Source: SIG455 sp045646385
GTDB lineage: Bacteria > Bacillota > Clostridia > UMGS1810
DNA: 39,671 nucleotides
Assembly (NCBI GenBank): GCA_045646385.1
Contig: JAZRKQ010000023.1
Coordinates: 1-39,671 of the forward strand
Direction of reading: 5' to 3'
The notes under the pieces were generated by a model that ran no database searches, was not told the DNA's origin, and worked only from the letters and a program-made list of their open reading frames with translations. Of this stretch, positions 31,553 through 39,360 are shown piece after piece (the stretch's first letter is position 1; every line of letters starts with the position of its first letter). A program made the translations under genes and the position numbers.

Positions 31553-32419
31553 TTATTCCAATTTTTCCAATTCTTCCTCGTTTTCTATTTCTGTTTGCTT
31601 TTTGTTTCCTTTTTTAAGAACGGTTAAATCCGATGCTTTGTAATGAGCAACTGTTTTAACACCGTTTTTGTCAAAAGTAACGGTTACATCACCGCGCAAA
31701 ACGTCTGCGGCGGTTACAACTCCGTCGCCGTCAGGAGTACGCACAATACTCCACATATTAGGTACAAGTTTGCTTTGCTCCTCGTAAACTTCATATTCAT
31801 TTTTAAGGCAGCACATAAGTCTGCCGCAAGTTCCTGAAATTTTACCGGGATTTAAACTCATACCCTGTTCTTTAGCCATTTTAACAGAAACCGGATGGAA
31901 GTCGGGCAAATGGTTGTGGCAGCAGAAAGGCCTTCCGCAGATACCCAATCCGCCAATCATTTTTGCAACATCACGTACGCCAATCTGACGAAGTTCAATC
32001 CTTGTTCGCAAAAGACCTGCAAGGTCACGCACCAGTTCTCTGAAGTCAACTCTGCCGTCTGCGGTAAAGTAAAAAAGAATTTTGCTCCTGTCAAACATAT
32101 ATTCGGTGCACACCAGTTTCATGTCAAGATTGTGCTTCTGGATTTGATCTGCACAGATTTTAAAAGCCTCTTTTTCGTCGGCTTTGTTTTTCTCTATCTG
32201 TTCAAGGTCAGCATCTGTGGCTTTGCGCAGAATAGGTTTAAGTTCTGCCACCAGTTGTTCGTCGCTTATCTGTTTTTTCTCCATCACCACCATGCCGTAT
32301 TCCATACCGCGCGCAGTTTCAACTATAACCGTATCACCTTTAACGGTTTCTTCTGAACACGGGCTGAAATAATATGTTTTAGGCTTAGTGGTAAATCTGA
32401 CACCTACTACATCTATCAT
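31553..32419 (-). CDS. ricT: RicT/YaaT family protein (PSP1 domain)
   Basis: RicT (YaaT) works with RicA and RicF in B. subtilis as an iron-sulphur complex affecting RNase Y-dependent mRNA processing, sporulation and competence. The 288-aa protein has the PSP1 C-terminal domain with IGVRDVAKMIGGLGICGRPF, FCCHNHLPDFHPVSVKMAKE, and the cysteine pairs CG.PFCC and CGRLMCCL that bind the cluster. The last 35 residues are charged and variable. It follows holB, as in other Firmicutes. Confidence 0.94.
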   Translation of the reverse strand: MIDVVGVRFTTKPKTYYFSPCSEETVKGDTVIVETARGMEYGMVVMEKKQISDEQLVAELKPILRKATDADLEQIEKNKADEKEAFKICADQIQKHNLDMKLVCTEYMFDRSKILFYFTADGRVDFRELVRDLAGLLRTRIELRQIGVRDVAKMIGGLGICGRPFCCHNHLPDFHPVSVKMAKEQGMSLNPGKISGTCGRLMCCLKNEYEVYEEQSKLVPNMWSIVRTPDGDGVVTAADVLRGDVTVTFDKNGVKTVAHYKASDLTVLKKGNKKQTEIENEEELEKLE

Positions 32420-32433
32420 TTATTTCCTCCTGT

Positions 32434-32455
32434 GCATCGCTTTTATGGGCGATGC
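32434..32455 (-). promoter_or_regulatory. Small hairpin between holB and ricT
   Basis: GCATCGC (32434-32440) pairs with GCGATGC (32449-32455). On the minus strand it spans the holB stop codon and lies directly before the ricT ribosome binding site (AGGAGG). It may tune the relative expression of the two genes. The T-run is on the other strand, so it is not a terminator for this operon. Confidence 0.4.
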
Positions 32456-33411
32456 TTTTTCATTGCGTTTTTACAGCGGATAAGCATAGTCTGTACTGCA
32501 AGGTTATAATTGCCGTACTTGCCCATACCGCGTTCTGCCTCCAGCACAGCCTCTATTGCCCTCATACAAGATGCCGGAGAAAGTGCTGAAGAAATTTTGT
32601 TTATTGTATCTGCTTTGTCAGCATTTATTATAAATTTAGAAAGCATAGTTTTTTTGCACATTACATCGCGCAGAACGTAAAGCATAATGGTAAACAAGTC
32701 TTCTTTGCGTTCCTTGTTCTGCTCAAAAAAATCAGCAGTGCTGTAGAGGCTTTCTTCGCCGTTCGTAAACAGTTTTCCAATAGTTTCCACGGCATTATCA
32801 CGAAAAGTTTTAAATTCGTTATCCGCGCAAATTTTTATAAGTTTTCCTGCATTACCTTTGCAGTATGCAAGTTCAAATTCACCGCAGTCAGGGACAATCT
32901 TTTTAAGAATATCTTTTGAGAGCGGAGCCGGTTTAAGAACCTGTGTGCGTGATGTTATTGTGCGAAGCATTTGTGATTTTTGCCTGCAAAGCAAAAGAAA
33001 AACAACTCCTGAAGGAGGTTCTTCAATAACTTTAAGCAAGGCATTTTGTGCTTGAGGAGTCATCAGGTCAGCGTCTTGAATTATAAATACACGTCTTCCA
33101 CCGTGCACGGCACGGTAAGCAACAGTGGAAATCAATTCGCGCACTGTGTCCACGCTTACAGAGGTTTTGCCATCGGCAGATACCACCGTTATATCGGGAT
33201 TAACACCTGCTTCGGTCTGCGCACATTGGCGGCATTTTCCGCACGCGGTGCCGTTTGAGCACACGGCTAAAGCGGCAAAATAATCTGCAAGAGTTTTTTT
33301 GCCTGAGCCCGATTCGCCTTCTATAATATAGGCATGGCCGAGAGAATCATTGGTGACAGCCTTTTCAAAGAATGTCACCAACTTTTCCTGACCTAAAGGT
33401 CGTTTAATCAA
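32443..33411 (-). CDS. holB: DNA polymerase III delta' subunit
   Basis: Delta' is part of the clamp loader. The 322-aa protein has the AAA+ fold: GHAYIIEGESGSGKKTLADY (P-loop form), four zinc-binding cysteines in CSNGTACGKCRQC, VFIIQDADLMTPQAQNALLK, VIEEPPSGVVFLLL, and the TSRTQVLKPAPLS sensor region. It overlaps darA by 4 bp (ATGA). Confidence 0.94.
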   Translation of the reverse strand: MIKRPLGQEKLVTFFEKAVTNDSLGHAYIIEGESGSGKKTLADYFAALAVCSNGTACGKCRQCAQTEAGVNPDITVVSADGKTSVSVDTVRELISTVAYRAVHGGRRVFIIQDADLMTPQAQNALLKVIEEPPSGVVFLLLCRQKSQMLRTITSRTQVLKPAPLSKDILKKIVPDCGEFELAYCKGNAGKLIKICADNEFKTFRDNAVETIGKLFTNGEESLYSTADFFEQNKERKEDLFTIMLYVLRDVMCKKTMLSKFIINADKADTINKISSALSPASCMRAIEAVLEAERGMGKYGNYNLAVQTMLIRCKNAMKKHRP

Positions 33412-33734
33412 ACTTTTTCAAACCTTTCCACATCCATCACAAAAATGGTAGCGCCACCAATTTCTATTTCAATAGGATAAGGTGTATAAGCGCTTGCAGC
33501 ACCTACGGGCATTGGAGAGGTTGCAATCTGCTTTCTTCTGTGGCTTTTATCAGCGATGATTTTTATTGCATCGTCAACTTTATCTTCATCGGTACCAATA
33601 ATCATAGTAACGTTACCTGCACGCAGAAAACCGCCTGTGGTAGCAAGTTTGGTAACCGAAAAACCGGCTTTGTTAAGTTCGCTCAGAACTTTGTTAGCGT
33701 CTTCGTCATTTACAATTGCCAGTATAAGTTTCAT
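33408..33734 (-). CDS. darA: Cyclic-di-AMP receptor, DarA/PstA type
   Basis: This PII-like protein binds c-di-AMP. From ATG 33734 behind AAGGAGAT it is 108 aa, the normal size; a longer frame to 33848 is not used. Family features are KLILAIVNDEDANKVLSELN, TKLATTGGFLRAGNVTMIIG, and the C-terminal IEIGGATIFVMDVERFEKV. In B. subtilis the order is darA(yaaQ)-yaaR-holB-ricT; here yaaR is absent and darA and holB overlap. Confidence 0.94.
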   Translation of the reverse strand: MKLILAIVNDEDANKVLSELNKAGFSVTKLATTGGFLRAGNVTMIIGTDEDKVDDAIKIIADKSHRRKQIATSPMPVGAASAYTPYPIEIEIGGATIFVMDVERFEKV

Positions 33735-33755
33735 AAAATCATCTCCTTTTATATA

Positions 33756-33784
33756 ATTATATATCACGCAATAAAAAAAATCAA
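33756..33784 (-). promoter_or_regulatory. Promoter of the darA-holB-ricT operon
   Basis: On the minus strand TTGATT (33784-33779), 17 bases, TATAAT (33761-33756), 21 bp before the darA start. Confidence 0.8.
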
Positions 33785-33800
33785 GAAAAAATATATGTAT

Positions 33801-33961
33801 TAGGTCGAGGTTGATAAGGAAGCATTGGTTTTGAAGCCTGATTTTCATTTTATGCTTCGCAAAAAAATCCCGAAATACTGACGGATATGAGTGGTTTTTA
33901 ACGCAGAAATTCGCAAAAAAGATGATTTTTAGGACAATACTTCCTTATCAACCTCGACCTA
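33801..33961. mobile_element. MITE-like element with 22-bp perfect terminal inverted repeats
   Basis: The 161-bp segment begins TAGGTCGAGGTTGATAAGG and ends with its exact complement over 22 bp (33801-33822 with 33940-33961); allowing one mismatch the repeat reaches 27 bp. The outermost bases are TA on both sides, which would fit a TA target duplication as made by IS630/Tc1-type transposases. The interior has no gene but carries two copies of TTCGCAAAAAA (33856-33866, 33910-33920). It fills most of the 322-bp space between darA and the M14 peptidase gene, 16 bp upstream of the darA -35 box. A long structured RNA is an alternative. Confidence 0.65.
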
Positions 33962-34056
33962 TTGCTAAAGGGGATTTTTTTTGATATACTTGATATATGA
34001 AATTTATGCAATTTAGATGCACCCTTACAATATAATGGTTTGTAGGAGGTGTTTTA

Positions 34057-34941
34057 ATGGATTACAATAATTTCGACTACAACAAACTTGAAGAAGTTAT
34101 AAATTCTCTTGACAAGCGTTATGCTGATGTGTTTTCGTTCGGCGAAAGCGTTCAGGGGCGGCAACTTTACTGCATAGCGATTGGCGGCGGAGATAAAAAA
34201 GTATTTTTAAACGGAGCGCACCACTCACTTGAGTGGATAACGGCGTCGCTTCTTGCAAACTGGTGTGTTGATTATATAGATGCCATCAAAAACGGCGGAG
34301 AAATCGGCGGTGCAGATGCACGCAGACTATACGGAAAATGTACTTATTATATAGCACCTATGATAAACCCCGACGGAGTTAATATTGTTATAAACGGTTT
34401 AACGCCCGATAATCCGCAGTATATGACCGTGATGGATATGTTAGGCGGTCAGAATGTTTCCGAGGTCTGGCAGGCAAATATTAACGGTGTTGATTTAAAC
34501 CATAATTATGACGCTCTTTTTTACGAGTATGTGGAAATTGCGCGTCAGGCAGGCTACGATAAGCCCGGCCCAAGGCGTTATCCGGGTGTAGCGCCGTTTG
34601 ACCAGCCCGAAACGGCTGCCGTGCGTGAATTTGTGCTTAGAGAGGAGTTCCCGTTTACCATAGCATTCCATTCGCAAGGGGAGGTTATTTACTGGTCGTT
34701 TCAGGATAGAGGCTTCCCCGACCTTGCCCAAAGTCTTGCAGATGCGTCGGGTTATACATTAGATGCTGCAACGGGAATAAGTTCATATTCTGGATATAAA
34801 GACTGGTATCTCGATAAATTCAATCTGCCGGCATTTACTGTGGAAGTTGGCGTGGGGCAGAATCCTTTGCCGTTTGAGCAGTTTGAACAGATTAAGGCAG
34901 ATTGCTATCCGCTTATTGCCAGATGTGCCGATTTGGTATAA
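34057..34941 (+). CDS. M14-family zinc peptidase (gamma-D-glutamyl peptidase-like)
   Basis: M14 enzymes are zinc carboxypeptidases; the bacterial group cuts gamma-D-Glu-diaminopimelate bonds in cell-wall peptides. The 294-aa protein has zinc ligands in NGAHHSLEW (HxxE) and IAFHSQGEV (His), NGVDLNHNYD in the substrate loop, and the catalytic Glu in FTVEVG. The usual NRN of the family is NHN here. There is no signal peptide, so it is probably cytoplasmic and works on recycled muropeptides or spore-related peptides. A strong site (AGGAGG) precedes ATG 34057; TATAAT at 34031 is a candidate -10. Confidence 0.88.
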   Translation: MDYNNFDYNKLEEVINSLDKRYADVFSFGESVQGRQLYCIAIGGGDKKVFLNGAHHSLEWITASLLANWCVDYIDAIKNGGEIGGADARRLYGKCTYYIAPMINPDGVNIVINGLTPDNPQYMTVMDMLGGQNVSEVWQANINGVDLNHNYDALFYEYVEIARQAGYDKPGPRRYPGVAPFDQPETAAVREFVLREEFPFTIAFHSQGEVIYWSFQDRGFPDLAQSLADASGYTLDAATGISSYSGYKDWYLDKFNLPAFTVEVGVGQNPLPFEQFEQIKADCYPLIARCADLV

Positions 34942-34957
34942 AATAAAAAGATAAACC

Positions 34958-35007
34958 TGAGTATATTTATAGTATTACGGGTATAAGCGCTTATACCCGT
35001 AATACTA
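34958..35007. repeat. 38-bp perfect palindrome with adjacent loop-type motif
   Basis: TGAGTATATTTA (34958-34969) is followed at once by a perfect palindrome with no spacer (34970-34988 with 34989-35007, centre AAGC|GCTT). No T-run follows, so it is not a standard terminator. It lies between the M14 gene and apbE, 22 bp before the apbE start codon. Confidence 0.7.
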
Positions 35008-35029
35008 AAGTGTTTATGGAGAGAAACTT

Positions 35030-35983
35030 ATGAAAAAAATAATAACTGCTGTTGCATGCGCATTTGCCGTTATATTAATAACAATGCTGATTCGCAGTAA
35101 TACATATTCACGCACTGAGTATATGTTGGATACGGTTATTACTATTACTGCTGATAACAGACAAGCCGTTGATGCGTGCTTTGAAGAAATTTCGAGGCTC
35201 GAAAAACTTTTAAGTGCGTATATTCCCGATAGCGATATTGCAAAAATAAATGCGTCTTCGTATGGAGAACCGGTTGAGGTGTCACCAGAAACGGCTTATG
35301 TCCTCAAAAAGGCAAACGAATATAAAATGCTCACAGATGGTGCATTTGATATCAGCATAAAACCTGTTATTGATTTGTGGGACATCAAAAACGGCGGTTA
35401 TGTGCCTAACGATAACGAACTTGCCGAAGCGCTAAGCCTTACAGGTAATATTAATATAAATGATAATACTGTTTCATTAACAAAAGAAGGTATGCAGATA
35501 GACCTTGGCGGTATAGCGAAAGGATATGTTGGTGACAGAGTGCGTGAGGTTTTGCTCTCTTACGGTGTAGACTCTGCCATTGCGGACCTCGGCGGTAATA
35601 TAGTAACCATAGGCAAAAACGGCAGAAAGGATTGGATTGTCGGATTGCAAAAACCCGATGAACAGCGTGGGACAACATTTGCCGAAATAAAGGCAGAGAA
35701 TAAAGTTGTGGTTACTTCTGGAGGATACGAAAGGTATTTTGAAAAAGACGGCAAAAAATATCATCATATTATAAATCCTGAAACGGGTAAAAATCCGGAT
35801 AATAATGTTTTGAGCGTAACGATAATTGCCGATGACGGAACACTTGCCGACGCACTTTCAACTGCGTGCTTTATAAAAGGTAAAGATGAAGGGCTTTTGC
35901 TTGCTGAAAAAGCAGACGTTGATGCAGTTATATACACAACCGATGGAATTTATTATACCGATGAAGCGAGGGAAAAAGAATGA
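35030..35983 (+). CDS. apbE: FAD:protein FMN transferase (ApbE family)
   Basis: ApbE attaches FMN from FAD to threonine in target proteins such as Rnf/Nqr subunits or extracellular flavoproteins. The 317-aa protein has a signal anchor at residues 1-22. Family motifs are EYMLDTVITITA, EISRLEKLLSAYIPDSDIAK, MQIDLGGIAKGYVGDRV, IADLGGNIVTIG, and the Mg/FAD-binding DDGTLADALSTACF near the C-terminus. No lipobox was seen. The start follows GGAGAGAA. It overlaps the amidohydrolase by 4 bp. Confidence 0.93.
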   Translation: MKKIITAVACAFAVILITMLIRSNTYSRTEYMLDTVITITADNRQAVDACFEEISRLEKLLSAYIPDSDIAKINASSYGEPVEVSPETAYVLKKANEYKMLTDGAFDISIKPVIDLWDIKNGGYVPNDNELAEALSLTGNININDNTVSLTKEGMQIDLGGIAKGYVGDRVREVLLSYGVDSAIADLGGNIVTIGKNGRKDWIVGLQKPDEQRGTTFAEIKAENKVVVTSGGYERYFEKDGKKYHHIINPETGKNPDNNVLSVTIIADDGTLADALSTACFIKGKDEGLLLAEKADVDAVIYTTDGIYYTDEAREKE

Positions 35984-37095
35984 TACTTATTAAAAACGCA
36001 AATGTTTACACAATGGACAGGCAGGGGCTTGTAGAAAACGGCTACGTGCTTATTGATGGCGACAGAATTGACTCGGTAGGCAGTATGAAAGACGTACCGA
36101 ATGTTGATGCAGAAATTATAGATGCCGACGGAGGAAGCGTAACCCCCGGTTTTATTGATGCGCATTGCCATTTGGGAATGTGGGAGGATTCGCTTGCATT
36201 TGAGGGTGACGACGGAAACGAAAGCACATCACCCGTAACGCCATACCTGCGTGCTATTGATGGTATGAATGTGTGTGATGTAACATTTGCAGAAAGCCTT
36301 TCGGCAGGCATTACAACTGCGTGCATAGGCCCGGGAAGTGCCAACCCGATTGCAGGAATGTTCTCTACATTACATACGTGCGGAAATATAGTCGATAAAA
36401 TGATTATAACACCCGAAACTGCAATGAAATTTTCACTTGGCGAAAACCCCAAACTTGTTCACGGCAAAAAAGGCAAAGAACCGCTTACACGTATGGGCAT
36501 TGCCGCAATGATACGGGAATCCCTTCATAATGCTAAAAATAGTAAAGAAAATGATTTCCGTATGCGTGACCTTAAAAAAGTTGTGCAAGGAGAAATACCT
36601 GCAAAATTCCACGCACACCGTGCAGACGATATATGTACCGCAGTGCGTATAGCAAAAGAGTTTAACTTGAAATACAGTATAGAGCACGCAACAGACGCAA
36701 TAGAGGTTGCTGATTATTTAAAGGAAAATAATGTTCCATTGAATCTCGGCCCGTTCTTTACAGACCGAAGTAAGCCCGAAATGAAGAGTCTGTCAATGGA
36801 AACGCCTGCAAAACTTATAGAAAAAGGATTCAAAATAGCGCTTATATCCGACCACCCTGCATCAAACGGAAATTTACTTCCGCTTACGGCAGCGTACCTT
36901 ATGCGTATGGGCATCAGTGAATATGCCGCGCTTGAAACTATCACAGTAAATGCCGCAACCAATATCGGTATAGATAACCAATACGGAAGCATTAGTCTGG
37001 GCAAAAAAGCCGATATTTTAGTGTTTGACGGCAAACCACTTCAATTAATGTCAAAGATAAAGCATATATTTATAGGCGGAAATAAAACATTGTAA
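35980..37095 (+). CDS. Metal-dependent amidohydrolase (imidazolonepropionase-like)
   Basis: This 371-aa cytoplasmic hydrolase has the amidohydrolase superfamily layout: an N-terminal beta domain (ILIKNANVYTMDRQGLVENG), metal ligands HxH in FIDAHCHLG, later histidines in KFHAHRADD and SIEHATD, and the catalytic Asp in ALISDHPAS. The C-terminal composite barrel strand has GSISLGKKADILVFDG. The substrate is not known. Its ATG overlaps apbE (ATGA), which suggests co-expression but not a shared pathway. Confidence 0.88.
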   Translation: MILIKNANVYTMDRQGLVENGYVLIDGDRIDSVGSMKDVPNVDAEIIDADGGSVTPGFIDAHCHLGMWEDSLAFEGDDGNESTSPVTPYLRAIDGMNVCDVTFAESLSAGITTACIGPGSANPIAGMFSTLHTCGNIVDKMIITPETAMKFSLGENPKLVHGKKGKEPLTRMGIAAMIRESLHNAKNSKENDFRMRDLKKVVQGEIPAKFHAHRADDICTAVRIAKEFNLKYSIEHATDAIEVADYLKENNVPLNLGPFFTDRSKPEMKSLSMETPAKLIEKGFKIALISDHPASNGNLLPLTAAYLMRMGISEYAALETITVNAATNIGIDNQYGSISLGKKADILVFDGKPLQLMSKIKHIFIGGNKTL

Positions 37096-37375
37096 ACAAA
37101 AAATTTTTCCTATATATACGTGACATATATATAATTGTGTACTTTTTTCAGTTTAATGTGAATATGTACAAAAAAATTGTGAGATTTTGTTCTATATAAC
37201 TATAGAAATGTGCATTGAGAATGTGGTAGAATTATAATTGGATAAAGTGGCTTATTCTATCCAAAAAATGCTTGGAAAAATGTTAAATCGGCTATTGTGT
37301 TTTTAATCGATTATGATATCCTTATTATAGTCCATTATTGGGTGGATAATCATCACTTGGAAACGGGGTGAAAAT
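37096..37375 (+). other. 280-bp intergenic region before the cohesin gene
   Basis: AT-rich DNA without a convincing ORF. TATAAT at 37233-37238 is a candidate -10, without a good -35. TTGGATA/TATCCAA (37238-37244 with 37258-37264) can form a small hairpin. No known riboswitch was recognised. It probably contains the promoter of the cohesin-dockerin genes with a leader of more than 100 bases. Confidence 0.4.
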
Positions 37376-38428
37376 ATGAAAAAGAAAGTTTACAGTTTAC
37401 TATCTCTTGTTGTTTCATTTGTGCTTGCTTTTGGCATGGTTTCATTTGCGGCAGACGGTGAGGCTGTTATATCAGTTAGTGATGCAAGCGGAAAACCCGG
37501 AGATGTTGTTGAGATTCAGATAATAGTTGAAAACAACCCTGGTATTGCTGTTGCTGGAATACATGTTAATTATGATAATAGTGTTATGAAAATAGTTGAA
37601 GTGGCGGACGGAAAAATTTGGGGAGAAAATATGCATTCGCCCGATTTAACACCTTGCCCGTATAAACTTTTTTGGTTTAATCCTATTATAACAGAAAACA
37701 TTTCTGCTAACGGCGTGGTTGCTACGTTGAAATTTGAAATATTGCAGGATGCTAAAGCAGGTAAATATCCTATTTCGCTTAATTATGATTTTGATAATGA
37801 CGACATTTTAGATGTTAATTTGGAAAATGTTAAATTTTCATTAGTTAATGGTAATGTCGAAGTAATAGGTGATGAACCTGTTACTGATAATATTGGAACT
37901 ACTGACACACCTGTCGAAATCCCTACTGATGTAATGACATCACAAAAAAGAGCAAAAGACATTATTTGCCTTAAAATAGACAAATCTTATGCGTATACAT
38001 TTGGAAATCTTACAAGCATCGATAGTGCTAACGATAAGGTTGTTCCTTATATAGTAAACGACAGAACGCTCGTTCCGCTTAGATTCGTCAGCGAAACCCT
38101 CGGCGCAGATGTTCTGTGGGAAGACGGCTGGAACTATTGCTACGTTAATAAAGGTGATAAAAAAATCAAAATCACTTTTGGCTCTGCCGATTTAGAAGTT
38201 AACGGCGAGGTAATCACTTACGAAGCACCTGTTGAGGTTGTAGAAAACAGAACTATGGTGCCCATAAGATTTATATCTGAAGAACTTGGCTACCACGTTC
38301 ATTGGAATCAGCCAAATAAAGCAGTAGTAATCTCTCCTGCCGCTAACCCTTGGGTTAAAGACAGAGATGCAGAAAAATCATTGCTTACAGATATTTTAGT
38401 TATGTTCTTAATGAAAGGCATGGCATAA
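37376..38428 (+). CDS. Secreted cohesin-domain protein with C-terminal stalk domain
   Basis: Cohesins bind dockerins to build extracellular complexes. The 350-aa protein has a signal peptide (cleavage near FAA-D, residue 26), then a type I-like cohesin at about residues 28-160: SDASGKPGDVVEIQIIVENN, GIAVAGIHVNYDNSVMKIVE, and YKLFWFNP. A linker rich in Thr, Asp and Pro leads to a copper-amine-oxidase N-terminal stalk domain at about 200-320 (VNDRTLVPLRFVSETLGADV and VENRTMVPIRFISEELGYHV). There is no LPXTG or SLH; the stalk domain may attach it to the surface. ATG 37376 follows GGGGTG. Confidence 0.88.
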   Translation: MKKKVYSLLSLVVSFVLAFGMVSFAADGEAVISVSDASGKPGDVVEIQIIVENNPGIAVAGIHVNYDNSVMKIVEVADGKIWGENMHSPDLTPCPYKLFWFNPIITENISANGVVATLKFEILQDAKAGKYPISLNYDFDNDDILDVNLENVKFSLVNGNVEVIGDEPVTDNIGTTDTPVEIPTDVMTSQKRAKDIICLKIDKSYAYTFGNLTSIDSANDKVVPYIVNDRTLVPLRFVSETLGADVLWEDGWNYCYVNKGDKKIKITFGSADLEVNGEVITYEAPVEVVENRTMVPIRFISEELGYHVHWNQPNKAVVISPAANPWVKDRDAEKSLLTDILVMFLMKGMA

Positions 38429-38496
38429 TAATTTCATAAATAATTTTATTAACATAAATTATTTAATAAAAAATTTATTATAAGGAGATGGCAATT

Positions 38497-39324
38497 ATGC
38501 GCAAATTATTCACAGCGGTTGTTGTAGTTTTTGTATTTGCAATTGCATTTACACTCACAGCAAGTGCGGCAACAGGAGACAAAGTATGGACTCCTGAGAA
38601 TGGAAAGTATTCAATTACTTATGACCTTTCAGAAGCAGGCTTAACAAGTGTTGCAGACGACACTATGTTCGGTATGTTGGTTGTTGATGATGTTGATATT
38701 AATCTTGATGAACTCGATGATGACGACATCAAATATATTGATCAGGCAAATGCTGACGACGGAAGCATTACTTTTTCAGCTTTTACACCTATGTCAACCA
38801 CAGCTGACAATTATCGTGTTTACATTGGCGGAGGTACACTCGCAGCCACAAAAATCGGCACACTTTCTAAAACAGCTGCCGCACCCGCAACATATGATGT
38901 AATCTTTATGGCTGATGGTGCTCAGGTTGCTAAAATTACAAAGAATGTAGGCGAAACTCTTACATTTGCAGAATTCCCGACAGTACCTGCCAAAGCAGGC
39001 TTCACTGGTGTATGGAGTGTAACAACAGATATCACAGCAGCAACAACTGTTACTGCTATATACACAGAAGATTCAACAGGTGATGATGACGATGATACTA
39101 CAGTTCTTTACGGTGACGTAAACGGCGACGGTCAGATTAAAAATAATGACTTGTCAACATTGGCAAGACACATAGCAGAATGGCCTGATTATCCATTGTC
39201 AATTATCAATCAGGCAAATGCTGACGTGACGGCAGACGGACAGATAAAAAATGGTGACTTGTCTGCTTTAGCAAGGCACATAGCAGAATGGCCTGATTAT
39301 CTTACATTACCTTATGTAAAATAA
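38497..39324 (+). CDS. Secreted dockerin-domain protein
   Basis: From ATG 38497 (nine bases after AAGGAG) the protein is 275 aa; an ATG at 38488 lies against the ribosome binding site and is rejected. A signal peptide ends at ASA-AT (residue 24). Residues about 25-125 are acidic and unrecognised. Residues about 130-190 resemble a Flg_new/InlB-type B repeat (FMADGAQVAKITKNVGETLT). Residues 205-275 form a type I dockerin with two calcium-binding repeats, GDVNGDGQIKNNDLSTLARH and ADVTADGQIKNGDLSALARH. No catalytic domain was seen. It sits between two cohesin genes, its probable partners. Confidence 0.9.
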   Translation: MRKLFTAVVVVFVFAIAFTLTASAATGDKVWTPENGKYSITYDLSEAGLTSVADDTMFGMLVVDDVDINLDELDDDDIKYIDQANADDGSITFSAFTPMSTTADNYRVYIGGGTLAATKIGTLSKTAAAPATYDVIFMADGAQVAKITKNVGETLTFAEFPTVPAKAGFTGVWSVTTDITAATTVTAIYTEDSTGDDDDDTTVLYGDVNGDGQIKNNDLSTLARHIAEWPDYPLSIINQANADVTADGQIKNGDLSALARHIAEWPDYLTLPYVK

Positions 39325-39360
39325 TCTTGTACGCATAGTTTTTATGAAGGAGAAATATTA

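Noticed and set aside
32434..32460. Hairpin plus T-run as a plus-strand terminator
   Set aside because: No plus-strand gene precedes it; it lies within the holB-ricT operon on the minus strand, where the T-run is on the wrong side.
37096..37375. Riboswitch in the leader of the cohesin gene
   Set aside because: I looked for c-di-GMP, SAM and other familiar core motifs and found none; only one short hairpin is visible.
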